Positions 1 through 12,005 of a stretch of DNA of 64,000 nucleotides are shown in pieces. Every line of letters starts with the position of its first letter. Position 1 is the first letter of the stretch. This stretch comes from Membranipora membranacea (lineage: Eukaryota; Bryozoa; Gymnolaemata; Cheilostomatida; Membraniporidae). The translations under genes were made by a program, and so were the position numbers. The notes beneath the pieces are model-generated. The model was given only the letters and a program-made list of their open reading frames with translations, ran no database searches and had not been told where the DNA came from. Location of the stretch: assembly GCA_914767715.1 (NCBI GenBank), contig OU612071.1, positions 27,835,681-27,899,680 on the forward strand, written 5' to 3'.

Positions 1-1096
1 CACTAGTACAGATAGATTGTAGGAGTCAGGAGATGAGCCATGAGTTAACCTCTAAAAAAACTGAGCTACAGGTATAATTAGTCTATATGTCTCTGTATAT
101 ATATTAGTGGTGTAAGCTTTAGCTCAGACTAAGTTAGCACTAGTACAGATAGAGTGTAGGAGTCAGGAGATGAGCCATGAGTTAACCTCTAAAAAAACTG
201 AGCTACAGGTATAATTAGTCTATATGTCTCTGTATATATATTAGTGGTGTTAGCTTTAGCTCAGACTAAGTTAGCACTAGTACAGATAGAGTGTAGGAGT
301 CAGGAGATGAGCCATGAGTTAACCTCTAAAAAAACTGAGCTACAGGTATAATTAGTCTATATGTCTCTGTATATATATTAGTGGTGTAAGCTTTAGCTCA
401 GACTAAGTTAGCACTAGTACAGATAGAGTGTAGGAGTCAGGAGATGAGCCATGAGTTAACCTCTAAAAAAACTGAGCTACAGGTATAATTAGTCTATATG
501 TCTCTGTATATATATTAGTGGTGTTAGCTTTAGCTCAGACTAAGTTAGCACTAGTACAGATAGAGTGTAGGAGTCAGGAGATGAGCCATGAGTTAACCTC
601 TAAAAAAACTGAGCTACAGGTATAATTAGTCTATATGTCTCTGTATATATATTAGTGGTGTAAGCTTTAGCTCAGACTAAGTTAGCACTAGTACAGATAG
701 AGTGTAGGAGTCAGGAGATGAGCCATGAGTTAACCTCTAAAAAAACTGAGCTACAGGTATAATTAGTCTATATGTATCTGTATATATATTAGTGGTGTTA
801 GCTTTAGCTCAGACTAAGTTAGCTCTAGTACAGATAGAGTGTAGGAGTCAGGAGATGAGCCATGAGTTAACCTCTAAAAAAACTGAGCTACAGGTATAAT
901 TAGTCTATATGTCTCTGTATATATATTAGTGGTGTTAGCTTTAGCTCAGACTAAGTTAGCTCTAGTACAGATAGAGTGTAGGAGTCAGGAGATGAGCCAT
1001 GAGTTAACCTCTAAAAAAACTGAGCTACAGGTATAATTAGTCTATATGTATCTGTATATATATTAGTGGTGTTAGCTTTAGCTCAGACTAAGTTAG
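1..1096. repeat. 137-bp tandem satellite, 8 copies
   Basis: Eight head-to-tail copies of a 137-bp unit begin at 1, 138, 275, 412, 549, 686, 823 and 960 and are nearly identical. A marker base (gtgtAagc or gtgtTagc) alternates in copies 1 to 6, so copies 1-2, 3-4 and 5-6 form 274-bp dimers. Copies 6 and 8 share a second variant (tatgtAtctg), and copies 7 and 8 share ctctag at the unit start. This pattern suggests unequal crossing-over of dimers. The array touches the window edge and probably continues upstream. No open frame runs through it. Confidence 0.97.
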
Positions 1097-1360
1097 GTGA
1101 ATCGATCAGTAGCCGGGTTTATTTACGGACTCACAAACTGTAACTCCTTTGATTTAAATAGAGGGAGCTCAGATAGTTTTACTTTTGGGAGTTGTCTGTC
1201 CAATTAATTGACTCCTCTGTTGCATCAAGGAGTTAACTCCTTGGCTGCATGTAAAAGAGATAACTAAGTTTATTTGGTGGCTCCATCTATACTAGTATGT
1301 TTATTGCATCTTGATTTGTGAATTTCAAGCCAACTACATTTCAGGTAAAACAAAATGAAA

Positions 1361-1400
1361 TCACTTCTCACATCATCTTGAATAATTGTGTGAGAAGTGA
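1361..1400. repeat. 12-bp perfect inverted repeat (hairpin)
   Basis: TCACTTCTCACA at 1361-1372 is the exact reverse complement of 1389-1400, with a 16-base loop. It could form a cruciform or an RNA hairpin. Nothing nearby gives it a role. Confidence 0.7.
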
Positions 1401-1950
1401 AAATCTTCTATACCTGTGACGCAAGGTCACAAATGCTAAAATATAAAGTTAGCTTATGTGCGCATTGTGTGAAGTCTTTCGATCAAGCTAGACCAGAAAT
1501 ACTCAGAATAACTCGTCATACTTACAACAGATAGATAAAAAGTAAATGCTGATGTTCTGTAACTGTTGCAATATTTCTCTCAGCCTTTGAGTATGCTGTC
1601 TGACTTGTCTCCACTTCCATTCACTGTGATATATTTCAGCTATCATCTCCTTTGTGTGCTTCAGAGAGGCTTTCAATATCGTATGAGATCAGCAATATTA
1701 TGGAAAACTTTAGCCGATCCATAAGGCTATTACTAAGATTCATCTCAGTAGCCCAGTTTTGTTGTGTTTGTGTGGCGAACAAAAAGATCAAAAGTGGGCC
1801 TGCTGACATAGGGCTACTATAAGTGAGTCTAAACAGCTAATCTAGATCGGCTTCATAAACTCATCTTATAACGACAGAGATTTCTGTTCGAGGTCACATG
1901 ATGACAGAGTTGTGTCCCCTGTAACTTACAGTTTCTTCTCTTTATTACAG

Positions 1951-2028
1951 TCGATAAAGAATAATTGGTGGAATAAGGGTCTGACTTCTATACGAGACGC
2001 TGTGAATAAGAAAGGGGACACTACATGA
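1951..2028 (+). CDS. Possible terminal exon of an unseen upstream gene
   Basis: A long pyrimidine tract ending in tttattacag precedes 26 codons open in phase 0 and ending in TGA. The encoded peptide is charged and contains Trp-Trp and a Lys-Lys-Gly-Asp end. I find no upstream partner exon, and an open run this short can occur by chance, so this is only a candidate. Confidence 0.2.
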   Translation, partial: SIKNNWWNKGLTSIRDAVNKKGDTT

Positions 2029-3695
2029 TCCACCCCTTCTAGACCTCCTCCCCTCTCATGACACACCCCTGACCCAGCTCCTCCTCACAGAGACTCCGGT
2101 CTCAATGTGCAATAACTAGTCATGTGTGAAAATCTGCTGACTCTTCGGTCATCATTATCTACTGAACTCTGCTCGGTCGCTGGAACATCAACTTACCTAC
2201 CATTCATCTCCGACACCCCACCACAACAAGAGAGTCTACCTTACTCCTCCACAGGAAGTGGTTTGTCGTTTAGTCAGGTTTATGAATGAGGCATCTCAAC
2301 CGTCAACCATAAACCACCGGACAAACGTAATGGAAAAATTGCAATTAAGGGTTGAGGTAAAATTTCCCGAGTCTGCTTATGGGTTTGATTTCAGGTGGAA
2401 TCGCTGATCGTTTGCCGCATTTGACATTTAAATGCACTCTGCCATATTACTACTACACAGTGAAACTAAGGTCACACACCGACTCAACTATGTATATCTC
2501 TATATATCCCACCTCGCGTAATATGTCTATGTCATATGTCTATGTAAACTATTCAGAACAATGCAAAGGTGAATACGTTATACAATATTTATTGTGGACA
2601 GATTTATAAGGAAGTATTTCATGTTTAGCCAAACTCCTTTGCTCCCTGGTCACATTGACTGATAAATTTCGTTGTGCAGAATTTTACGACTGGCACCAGT
2701 CAGCAATTGAAGCATATATTACGTATTATATATTCTGGTATAAGATGATTTTTTATGGATTGTAGTTATAACACAAACTAGTTTTCCCCTCAGTAAGCAG
2801 AACAACATATTCACACTGGAATCAAATGTTCCATTATACTAGATCACATTATATTAAGGGTGACATATACCCCCCCCCCCAAAACCTGAATTTTATACGA
2901 GTCCGTAGCTCTGTTTGTTTTTATTTATTTTTGATTGAAAAATATAATAAATATGTTTGTTTGAGATAAAAGGCAGCTGTAGTAAGTATCACTTTGATCT
3001 AAGGCTAAAATAAATCATCAGTCATTGTCAGGCGCATACATTACTAGCCTGACTCAAAAACCTTGGAGGGTGGGAGTGAGGCCTGCTAGCATCTCTGAAT
3101 GCACTTAGGAGAAAAATTGTGAATGAGCTTGAACAAAGTTGTAAAAAAAATGTTGCAAACGTTTCTCGTAGATTGCATAGGATTAAAATAATTGGATATA
3201 AAAGTAAAAGCCATAATTAAAATAATTAAAATAATTGCTTAGTTATGAATTCTTGAGAAGGGCAAAGATTGTTTGAAAGGCAAAGTTAGCAATTAGAGAT
3301 GCTCAGAGTTGTCTGCACTCTGAGTTCACAGTGCTGACGCTGTGCAAACCTCTGAAGGTCTCAACCGCTCATTATGTTTTGACCAAAAGATCTGCATTGA
3401 AGCTATAGATATGCAAGCCGTGCATTGTCAATGCGTAAATATTTGAATTGTGAAGTAGAATGCTTGACAGATGAAGAAAAAAATATACATATATATGATG
3501 TTATTTGTAGAATTTGTTGAATTAAAAATAAATTGTAAAAACCATAGTTCACAGTTACTGTAACGTGTATTCAGTTTCAATGATACCTGTAAAATATAAA
3601 GAGATGTAACCTACCAATCCGAGAGAACCTAAGATGAATATTTACTAACAAGAGAACAAGCCAAAGTTTCCTTACTCGTTACTCTTCAGTACTCG

Positions 3696-6600
3696 TTACT
3701 CATCAGTACTCGGTGCCTCCGGAGGAGGAGGTGGAGGAATATCAGCGCTCCCCTCGACCTTCACCTCTTCTCCAATGTCCTTGACCTCAACATTGACCTC
3801 ACCATCATCAACAGGAGCTTCAGGCTGATCCTCTTCTGCTCCTCCGTATATTGGGTTATCAATACCACCCGCTTGGTCGTCATGTTGGGTCGGAGCCTCG
3901 CTTTCATTCTTAGCCTCATTTGCATCTTGAGCCTCATCTGGAGCTGGGATGTCATCATCAGTAGTGTCAGGGACTCGAGGAGTATCCTCAGTGGACGGAG
4001 ATTCAGGAGTGTGGTTAGCTGTACCGTTAGAAGTACCGTTAGAAGTAGGGGCTGTCTCATCAATAGGTTTAAATTCAGACATCTCTGTGGTCTCAGCCTG
4101 AAGAAGGGAAAGCAAACCATGTAAGAAATGTATCAAAACTTACAACAAACATAAGGAGAGGCTACAACTCTGGGGTGGCACTCCACGTGGTAGAACCTCA
4201 TTGACCAGTCTAGTCATGACACAGTACAATCAGGAGATAGCATACTGTATACTTAATGTACTGTAATGTAAGTGTCCAGCATTTCAACAAACCCAAGGAG
4301 AGGTTGCCAATGTGAGTGGCACTCCAAGTGGTAGCAACTTATTGACATGTCTAGTCATGGGGCAGAACAATGAAGAGAAAGTGGCTCCGGACCTGGAAGT
4401 CTTCTATGATGAACTTGAATGCTAATGTGGAAGTATGTCTAAGCTGAGTCACCATGGTCATAGCATAGCTTCATATGACGGTACGGTATTGTAATAAGAT
4501 GGAGCGTTCAAACTGTCAGCGCCTGGTTTGTTTGGTAGGAAGGGGGTAAAGGGGTTTACAGTCGGGTATTTCTTACCGCCATAAAAAAACATCAGTACAT
4601 GGAGTCACAGCTAGAGCGCAATAATGATAACAGCCTTTATAGATAAAGCCATGCTTGCTAAGCACTTACTCTGACCTCGCTTTGACATTATTCTGTCCTT
4701 AGTTCAACAATGGCATATGAAGAAAACCCGTCGGTAAAACTTATAGGTTAGAAAAGTTGGTTTTGACAGGGTTTGGTTTCTCACTTACCGTAGTAATTTA
4801 AAATGACATCAACTCCTGTTTTAAGAGGATAAAAATATATGATCCAGATTCAGAAATAAAACATTGCCACAGTTTAGTGATGTTTGAATGGTTAGGAGGG
4901 GTGTGGGAGTGGTGTCCGCCATTTATTACTACCTCTACCGACAGCCAACCAAAACCGTGGCGCACCCAGATTAATGTTTCACTTGCAGACTAATCACAAA
5001 AGAATGGAAGCGGCTGAGGTCAATAAAATGTTTTTCTGCTAAGTCAGCCAATCCGAATTGACAGTGCTGAGATCTAGTTAGTTGATTGTAATGCAGCCTT
5101 TCTTGATAATTATAAACACAGCATATAATTGACTCTGCGTCAGATATTTAGACTTGTCTCCCTTACCTTTTTGCCTGATCCGTTCTCTACTGCTGCTTCT
5201 TCATCTAAATCACCAAAGTTTGACTGTCGGAATAAACTCTGATCTTCTTTAAAGGCTGCTTTTTCGCCTGCAAAGAGATATTCAGTAAAGTGTCATCCTC
5301 AAATGTTCATTCAAAAAGTTTGATCAAGGCGTACTCCTTGATAAGATGGTGATCGTTAATGTGAGAATATTACAAATGATAACATTTTTATGTAAGATTT
5401 CTGATCCAAGGAAGATAACACCAATATTTGAACCTCAGTAGTTGCCATAGTCCTTTCATAATCATGTCACAAATTTTGTTCTAAGCGGTGTTATAGTGAC
5501 AAAGTCTAAATCTTATTCCTATTGCTGAGCAGGGCGTGTAGCCTTGGCGACTTTAGAGAAGGGAGTTGTCTCCTTAGTTTACATGGGGACACGACTCCTG
5601 GGTATTTTCCTACCTCCCATGTGCAGTGGTTGATCTGTTCTGTAGACTGAGACTCCGTGATTTATACCTCCCTTATCTGGATAGTCTGAGATTGAGGTGA
5701 CAGGTGGAGCTTCATACTGCTTTTGACAACTAAAACAAAAGAGAACGACAACTAAGGTTATGGGATGGGAGAATATCAAACCTTTGACCTTGATCAATCA
5801 TAGACATTTATTTTAGCTATAGTTGTGACGCACAAGCTGTAGACGCTGAGCTGTACCCAGACTAACCGACCGCAGGTTTTTCAATGTTAAATGGTCACAA
5901 AAGTTCTGTGCAATTTCTGCAGTTATACATACAAATGATTGAACGCAGTACCATCAAGTAAGTTCTGGTTCTCACGGTGGAAACCTATTTGTATTGACAA
6001 AAGGAGCAAATTTTGATGCAGAAAACAATTTACAACTAATTCTAAGTTAAATTTGTATCAATTTAATTTGGATAGCTTCACGGGCTCGGGGATTCACCTA
6101 CTGATAGGATACAGATAATAAGATATAGAGAAGTAAATATCAGCCAAAATGTTATTTTAGCTAGTTTCAGGGTGGCTTAATGTTAGAATTCACACTAGCT
6201 AAGGCTGGAGTTTTATAACAGGTAAAGCGGTTTTGAGTAAATGTTAGCTAGCCAGAAATTACACTAGTTCAAGCATGTGTGATAAGGTGTGGAAGGCGAA
6301 CATTTCATCTGCAAAGGGACATCAAGAGAATTTAAATCTTGTATACATACCAACTGTTGCTCTTGCAGAGACAGCCGATTAATATTAATAACCCAATGAG
6401 TACGACCACTCCTCCTCCGACTGCTGCTATTATAATAATCTGTGTCTCTGTCAGAGCTTCTGTAGTACTGACTGTGCCAACTGTAAAAATAATAGTATAC
6501 ACATATACATATACATCATAGATATTCTACAATGCTAGCAAGGGACCTGTCATTCCTTAATGGGAGCGAGGAGTAACAGGGGATTCCTCTTTGGTCCTAG

Positions 6601-9600
6601 GGATGGCAGGTCAGTATTTTACATTGCTTCCTTTCTGTGGAGAAAGCTACCAAGAACTTTTGACAATATAGCATCGAACGAACGAATAAGGGTAGATTCC
6701 TCCAGTACCTGTGCCCAAAGGAAACTGGGGGTCTGGGGACAAGGGTTTGGAGTGCTGTTACTTTAGCTTATCATGCTTACAATGTTGCACATTAGTCCAG
6801 GTTATTTAAATTAGCAGTACACAGTCAACACTACTACATCAGATTTGTGAGTTAATTACACGTTCACTTGTTTAGTATAACAAAGCTAAATTTGTTGTAG
6901 CTTGGGTACTTGTTGTGCTTGTTGGCCCATGTTATTATTATTCCCGGAATTATATATTTCCAATTTTCTTAGATAAGCACACATTAGACTGAGACAGAGC
7001 CACAATAGGTACTATCTATACGTCAGTAACCCATGTCATGTCGAAGCACAATAGGGCCGCACTCAAAATTATCTCACACACGATTCTAATCTGCACAGTT
7101 GATATGTGACTAACAATTCATCAGAGCACAACAACAAATGAGTTATTATTATACAATTATCAGATTCTATACAGATATTACTGTCATAACATTCCGATCT
7201 CTGCCGTGTCTCTGAATCATGACATTGTGTGCTGATCTAGAGCTACCTGGTTATGAGGTTATACTGAATCAAGATTGCTTCCGCCAGCAGTCCCTGCAAA
7301 GTTTTTGCTCATAGACTAAAATTTTGATGCTAAATTTAGATAGAACTGAAAAGTGGAAATTTTTGACTTTTTTGCACCCCTACAAAAGATAGTCATTAAG
7401 AAATTTGAACATCGGAACAAAAGGCAATTATTTCAGCTGAAAAATCAAAGTAGCTCAATGCCTGGGCTCTACGATCGATCAACATTGATAGATTTGTAGA
7501 GCTTCACAATGGAATGGCTGATCTTTGGCCAAGGATATGGTTTACAAATTTCAATTTAACATCGTAAACATTTGAGAATCCAGCATTGCGGCAGGTTTGT
7601 GGCAGCTTTGTTGTTCCTGCACAGCCTTAACAACTACATCCACTCATTAATCTATGATGTACCCTATGCATAACAAACTGACCAGACAAAACACTCAGCC
7701 TCCACTTGTGTTGACGAAAACATTATTGCTTTCAGACTAAATAATTCAACTTGTGGTAATACAGTATGTAGTAATACAGTATGTAGTAATACAGTTATAT
7801 TTTAATAAACCAACAAACATTAACTCCTCATTTGCCATCACACCGATCCCCAAGAGAAATGAACAATGCCTCAGATATACTTATTAACCTAAACACCTCT
7901 GACTAAGTTTTAAATCGATTCACTAATTTTAAGTATTTAGCAGCAAGAGAAATGATATTTGCCTGTGAGTGAGTCAGATTTGAGGATTAGGCTAACTTGG
8001 TCATGACATTGCATGTTAATTTAACAAAGAAAACATCATAATTACACCCAATATCATCATGATAGGATATTTATCTATTATTCACATCCAGTGACGGATA
8101 TAGCTCGGCGAAGAAAGGGGTTTAGGAATACAAGTCTTGTGCGAAACAATCACAGTAAAACTGTTGCAGCCAAGTAATTTTAGATAAATTAACAAGATTA
8201 TTTGCAGCGATAATACGATGTTGTGTAAACAGTGTAAAAAACAAAGACGCACTGTAGCTTGAAATTTTAGCTTGTGCGCCCCTGTCTCTGGGGGTGAGAA
8301 AGAGGAGACAGCGCACAAAGGGATTCACTGTCTAGATCCACTTCTACATACATCTAACTTGGTTTTTGGGGTCTAAAGCTACTTGTGACGTGGGCAATGT
8401 AGGGGAGCTGTGAGCAAAGTAATAGTTGATAATAACAAAATGATTCATATTAGCGTATGACGTCCTCGCTGTAACCTCCTCCAAAAACATGAGGTCTGCA
8501 AACTTGTAATTCACCCCACTGTGTTCTGAGCCTCAAGATTATTATTTTGTTTTGTTGTCAGATGAGATGATGATTGGTTGTTGATCTAACCTGGCTTGTC
8601 TTGATAGGCTTTGTTTGGATGAAGGGTGAGACAATCGGACACAACCTCAAAGCTTGCCAAGACAGAATATCCTGAATAAATTTTTTGAGGTATAGTGTTG
8701 AACTGCTACTTATAGTTTAGGTTTAGTTTAGCATTGGTTTGATACCGCACCCAATATCATGATACTCATAAAACTGACAATTCTATAAATTTGCTTGAAC
8801 AGACACCTGAGATCGCAGGTGGCTGAGGACTGAGGAGTTACAGAGAAGAAAGAAATTTGGCAGTAATCACAAAATAAGGAACAAATAAATCTAACATGAG
8901 ACTGAGACTGAGTGGACTCCAGTTTTGTATCCTTCTTCCCTGTTGGTGCAGTGTCATTTTTTATTTATGCAGATAGAAAATATTCCATTAAGTCACTCCT
9001 CAATTGAGAATTGGCCACAATGCAATACTCTTTGAGTTTTGGGAATTCCACTATTCTGACTGTACTTCCTTCTGAACCAATCCAGGAATTCAGTTTACAC
9101 CTAAATTTTAATAAATATTATAGCCCTGGGACCTTAGGTGGTAATCAGCCACCTACCACGCAAAGCAAGCCATGAATAAAAAGAGCCCCCCCCCCATGTA
9201 CTCCTTAGCGAGATGGTTGTATAGATACAATATAATATCTCCCTTCATACTCAAAAATGTTACAGGTTCTCAACTCAATGTCTACCCGAAATGTTTGTTA
9301 AGGGGAGATATTTACCAATTGACCCGAGCCTTGCAGGGGTGACAGAGTGCTGCCCTTCCTTATAGAACAGTTATGTTTGAGCAGTGAAACCGCTATACCT
9401 TTGGGAGTTAAGTTGTTAGCATTTAGTTATAAAAACCAATGATTTGCGGCTTCTCACTGATAACTAAGTGAGAGAATTTCTTAATCTAGTAGTACACACT
9501 TGTGTGGAAGCACTTTTTTCTAATCCCCCCTCAGCTTCCAAGCTGCTATCATTTAAATCCCTTGATTATCTGGTCACAAAACAATCTGACTATCTAACTT

Positions 9601-12005
9601 TATTTTCCTGTGCACTACTCTACTCACCTGTTATTTTATTACAAGCCGGCAGACAGTCACCAAAGTCCCAGCGGCCGTCCGCTCCGCACTGAGCCCCCTC
9701 TTCACAGTTAGTACTGTATCCGCTCACACAGCTGTAGTATATCTTATCTCCTGGTGGGTATCTCTCCTTAGCTGGTCTGTGGGTGGCATTACTGACCGGT
9801 GGTGGACTGGTACATCCTATAGGTGAGGGTAAGAGTATAACATGTGTGTATAACGGGGACAGAACATGAGATTGGTGTATACACCTAGACTGAGATACCA
9901 GACTGTCCTCTATATCAGAAAAAAACTGGCAAACAACTACCCTAGTGGAGTGATGTATATACTGGAGGCCAAAATTGCAAGGTTACAAAAGCTATCACCA
10001 AACAACCCTCTTTACATCATACGGGTTTCCTCCTCAGCTAGCCAAAATTAACTGCTAGCTAACATTAAGTCAGCCTCAAACTAGCTCAATAAAACTATAG
10101 CTTATATTTACTCTGCTATGGTCTATCATTCAGGCATTTGTTTTTGATCTTATCAGTCTTCCCATTGCTCAGACTATTTGACCAATTGTAGAGTTCTCAA
10201 AAACTCAATAAAAATGCTAGGATTGCACTGGGAAATCCAGTGAAACGGCATTGCATTGTGGGATACACAATACATATTGACATGTTAGAATGCCTTGACA
10301 ATAAGGAGATTGTTTAGTGCTGCCTGCCTAAGTGTTCCAGTTTGTTAGCTTTAGATTGTTAACCATGAAGGAACTACCAGAGACCATAGATATATATTTT
10401 TAGTCTCTGGTACTACTACCAATCTAATAAAGTGCTTCTTGATAGTCAGAGTGCTGCTGATTATCCGAATACCAAAATCAAGCTTTGCCCACTAGATGTT
10501 CTGTTATAACGCATGACAACTATCACCCCTCTTAAAAATAAATTGAAGCTGTTCTTCTTGTTATATACTTGCAGTACATTTGGTTCGGTATCCAATTTGA
10601 CCGATTCCACATAAATCTTGTCCGCAAACACAAAAGGATAATTGAGGTCTCATAGATTAGAGTCACATACTAAACTCAGATATTGTATTACCAGCACCCA
10701 GCTAAATTAGGACCCGTAATTATCGGCCCTTGACTGTAGATAACCGTAACCTTATATTTAAACAGACATATGTGAATGTGACATTTCCCGCACACTGACA
10801 GCAGAAAAACCCGATACATTGGAAGACAATAAATGTGATGCCACCAGATAGAGCAGTAAGGAACAGTGCACTCGACTAAAGTCAGGCTAGGATTCAGTAT
10901 TTGGAATTCTTATATAAATCCGGACCTTAATTTCATCGAAATTCCATTTGATTCTGACCTAAAATTTTAATGATAGTCCAAGGAAGGTCTTTCTATTAAG
11001 CCGAGGCGTTGGCTCAGACTTGATCAATGCCAACATGTCAGCTACAATTTCGGCATTAGGTCATAAAATTTTAATGTAAGATTCAAACATGGTGGTTACC
11101 ATTAGTCTGATCTTAGTCTTGTGCATAACAGAATATGAACACTCACCACCCGTCCCTGATATAGTAGTAGTTAGTGTACCATTACCAGTTTGTGAACCTG
11201 TGCTATTAGTGCCCGATGAGGTCACCGCTGTAACATTAATGGTAGATTGTGTGGACGCCATTGTGCTGGTCTGAGAAGACGATACTGTGCTGTTAGACGA
11301 CAGAGAAGTGACAGCTGATATAGTGGTGACAGGAGTCGCTTGCGAAGGTGTGGTCATATTTATAGTTGTTACAGGGGTATTTGTGGTCACGTTCGTGGAT
11401 GTTGTCGGGGCATTTGTGGTCGTATCCACAGAGGACATTGTGGTTTCCACCGTGTTACTGCCTGTGGTGGACATGTTTGTGGTGGTATCCTGTTGGGTAG
11501 ACATGGTGGTGATGGGCGTGGTTGTGGGCAGTGGGGATATTGTAGTAGGACCTGCTGTGATAGACTGACCAGTCACCTGAGAAGTTGTGCTTTGTTCCGA
11601 TACCGCTGTGCTGGACATAGAATCACTACCTGTAGTGTTGTCTGAGGTGGAGTTTGAGTCGATTGATGAAGGGGCCATCGTGGGAGAGGAAGCAGACTGG
11701 TCTGCCGAGGTGGTTGTAGGTTGAGCTGCCATAGTCGTCGGTCCGGCTGTAGAACCCAATACAGCAGTGGTTGTAGTCGCTTCTGCTGTTGTTGATGATT
11801 GGGCTGTTGCATAAACCACCATCATAAGCTTCAAGAGAAACAGAATAAATCTATTTTTTACAATCCCGCCCATAGGAGGAATCAAATTATTATCAGGAGA
11901 GAAAAACCATCATATATACACAGTTGAATATTTTTTGGAATACAGTTGAAGTTTATCTCCACTTACCAGACATGATAGGGTCATAGTTCTCCATCTGTTC
12001 TCCAT
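3696..12005 (-). CDS. Mucin-stalk sushi-domain type I membrane protein, 7 exons, 547 aa
   Basis: Exons on the minus strand are 12005-11967, 11828-11147, 9816-9643, 6480-6351, 5729-5614, 5267-5167 and 4097-3696. All introns are GT-AG, every phase matches, and the sum is 548 codons with TAA-type termination. The first ATG follows an in-frame stop. Residues 1-22 form a signal peptide with an Arg-containing n-region, a hydrophobic core and an Ala-Thr-Ala cleavage site. Residues 23 to about 235 are a Thr/Ser-rich mucin stalk. Residues 241-292 form a sushi/CCP domain with the usual Cys positions, the Trp before the last Cys, and one extra Cys. Residues 313-336 span the membrane; a CLC...CC cluster follows that could be palmitoylated. 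The roughly 210-residue acidic tail holds NPIY (495-498), an NPxY-type endocytic or PTB-binding motif, and a Pro run near the end. The likely role is a cell-surface adhesion or recognition receptor; no ligand can be inferred. Confidence 0.82.
4143..4372. repeat. Diverged tandem duplication inside intron 6 of the sushi gene
   Basis: The block starting at 4143 (caacaaacataaggagag) recurs at about 4285 (caacaaacccaaggagag). The two share the order of aggagagg, tggcactcca.gtggtag, attgac and tctagtcatg over about 90 bases, so it is an old two-copy duplication. Confidence 0.6.
7756..7797. repeat. 15-bp triplicated repeat in intron 3
   Basis: Three near-identical copies of gtaatacagtatgta lie head to tail inside the long third intron of the sushi gene. 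The rest of that intron (6481-9642) shows no exon with matching phase. Confidence 0.7.

Larger units (their letters stand above)
1097..3695. other. Non-coding stretch upstream of the satellite-sushi gene boundary
   Basis: No confident gene is seen here. It holds a 12-bp inverted repeat at 1361-1372/1389-1400, one weak terminal-exon candidate at 1951-2028, a C run near 2870, and a tttatt (AATAAA on the minus strand) near 2921 that could end the 3' UTR of the minus-strand sushi gene. Short open frames lack any recognisable domain. Confidence 0.6.

Noticed and set aside
1-1096. CRISPR-like array
   Set aside because: Units are contiguous with no variable spacers and the window is eukaryotic; it is an ordinary satellite.
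3761-4124. Open frames overlapping the last sushi-gene exon in other frames and on the plus strand
   Set aside because: They shadow the real exon at 3696-4097, which joins upstream exons in phase.
8091-8322. Possible hAT-like element starting cagtgacggatatagc
   Set aside because: Only about 6 bases match at the candidate right end and the flanking 8-mers agree at 5 of 8 positions. A similar start at 12922 has no right end either.
11089-11645. Plus-strand Val-rich and Gly/His/Cys-rich open frames
   Set aside because: They are antisense to the Thr/Ser codons of the mucin stalk; such repeats leave opposite frames open.
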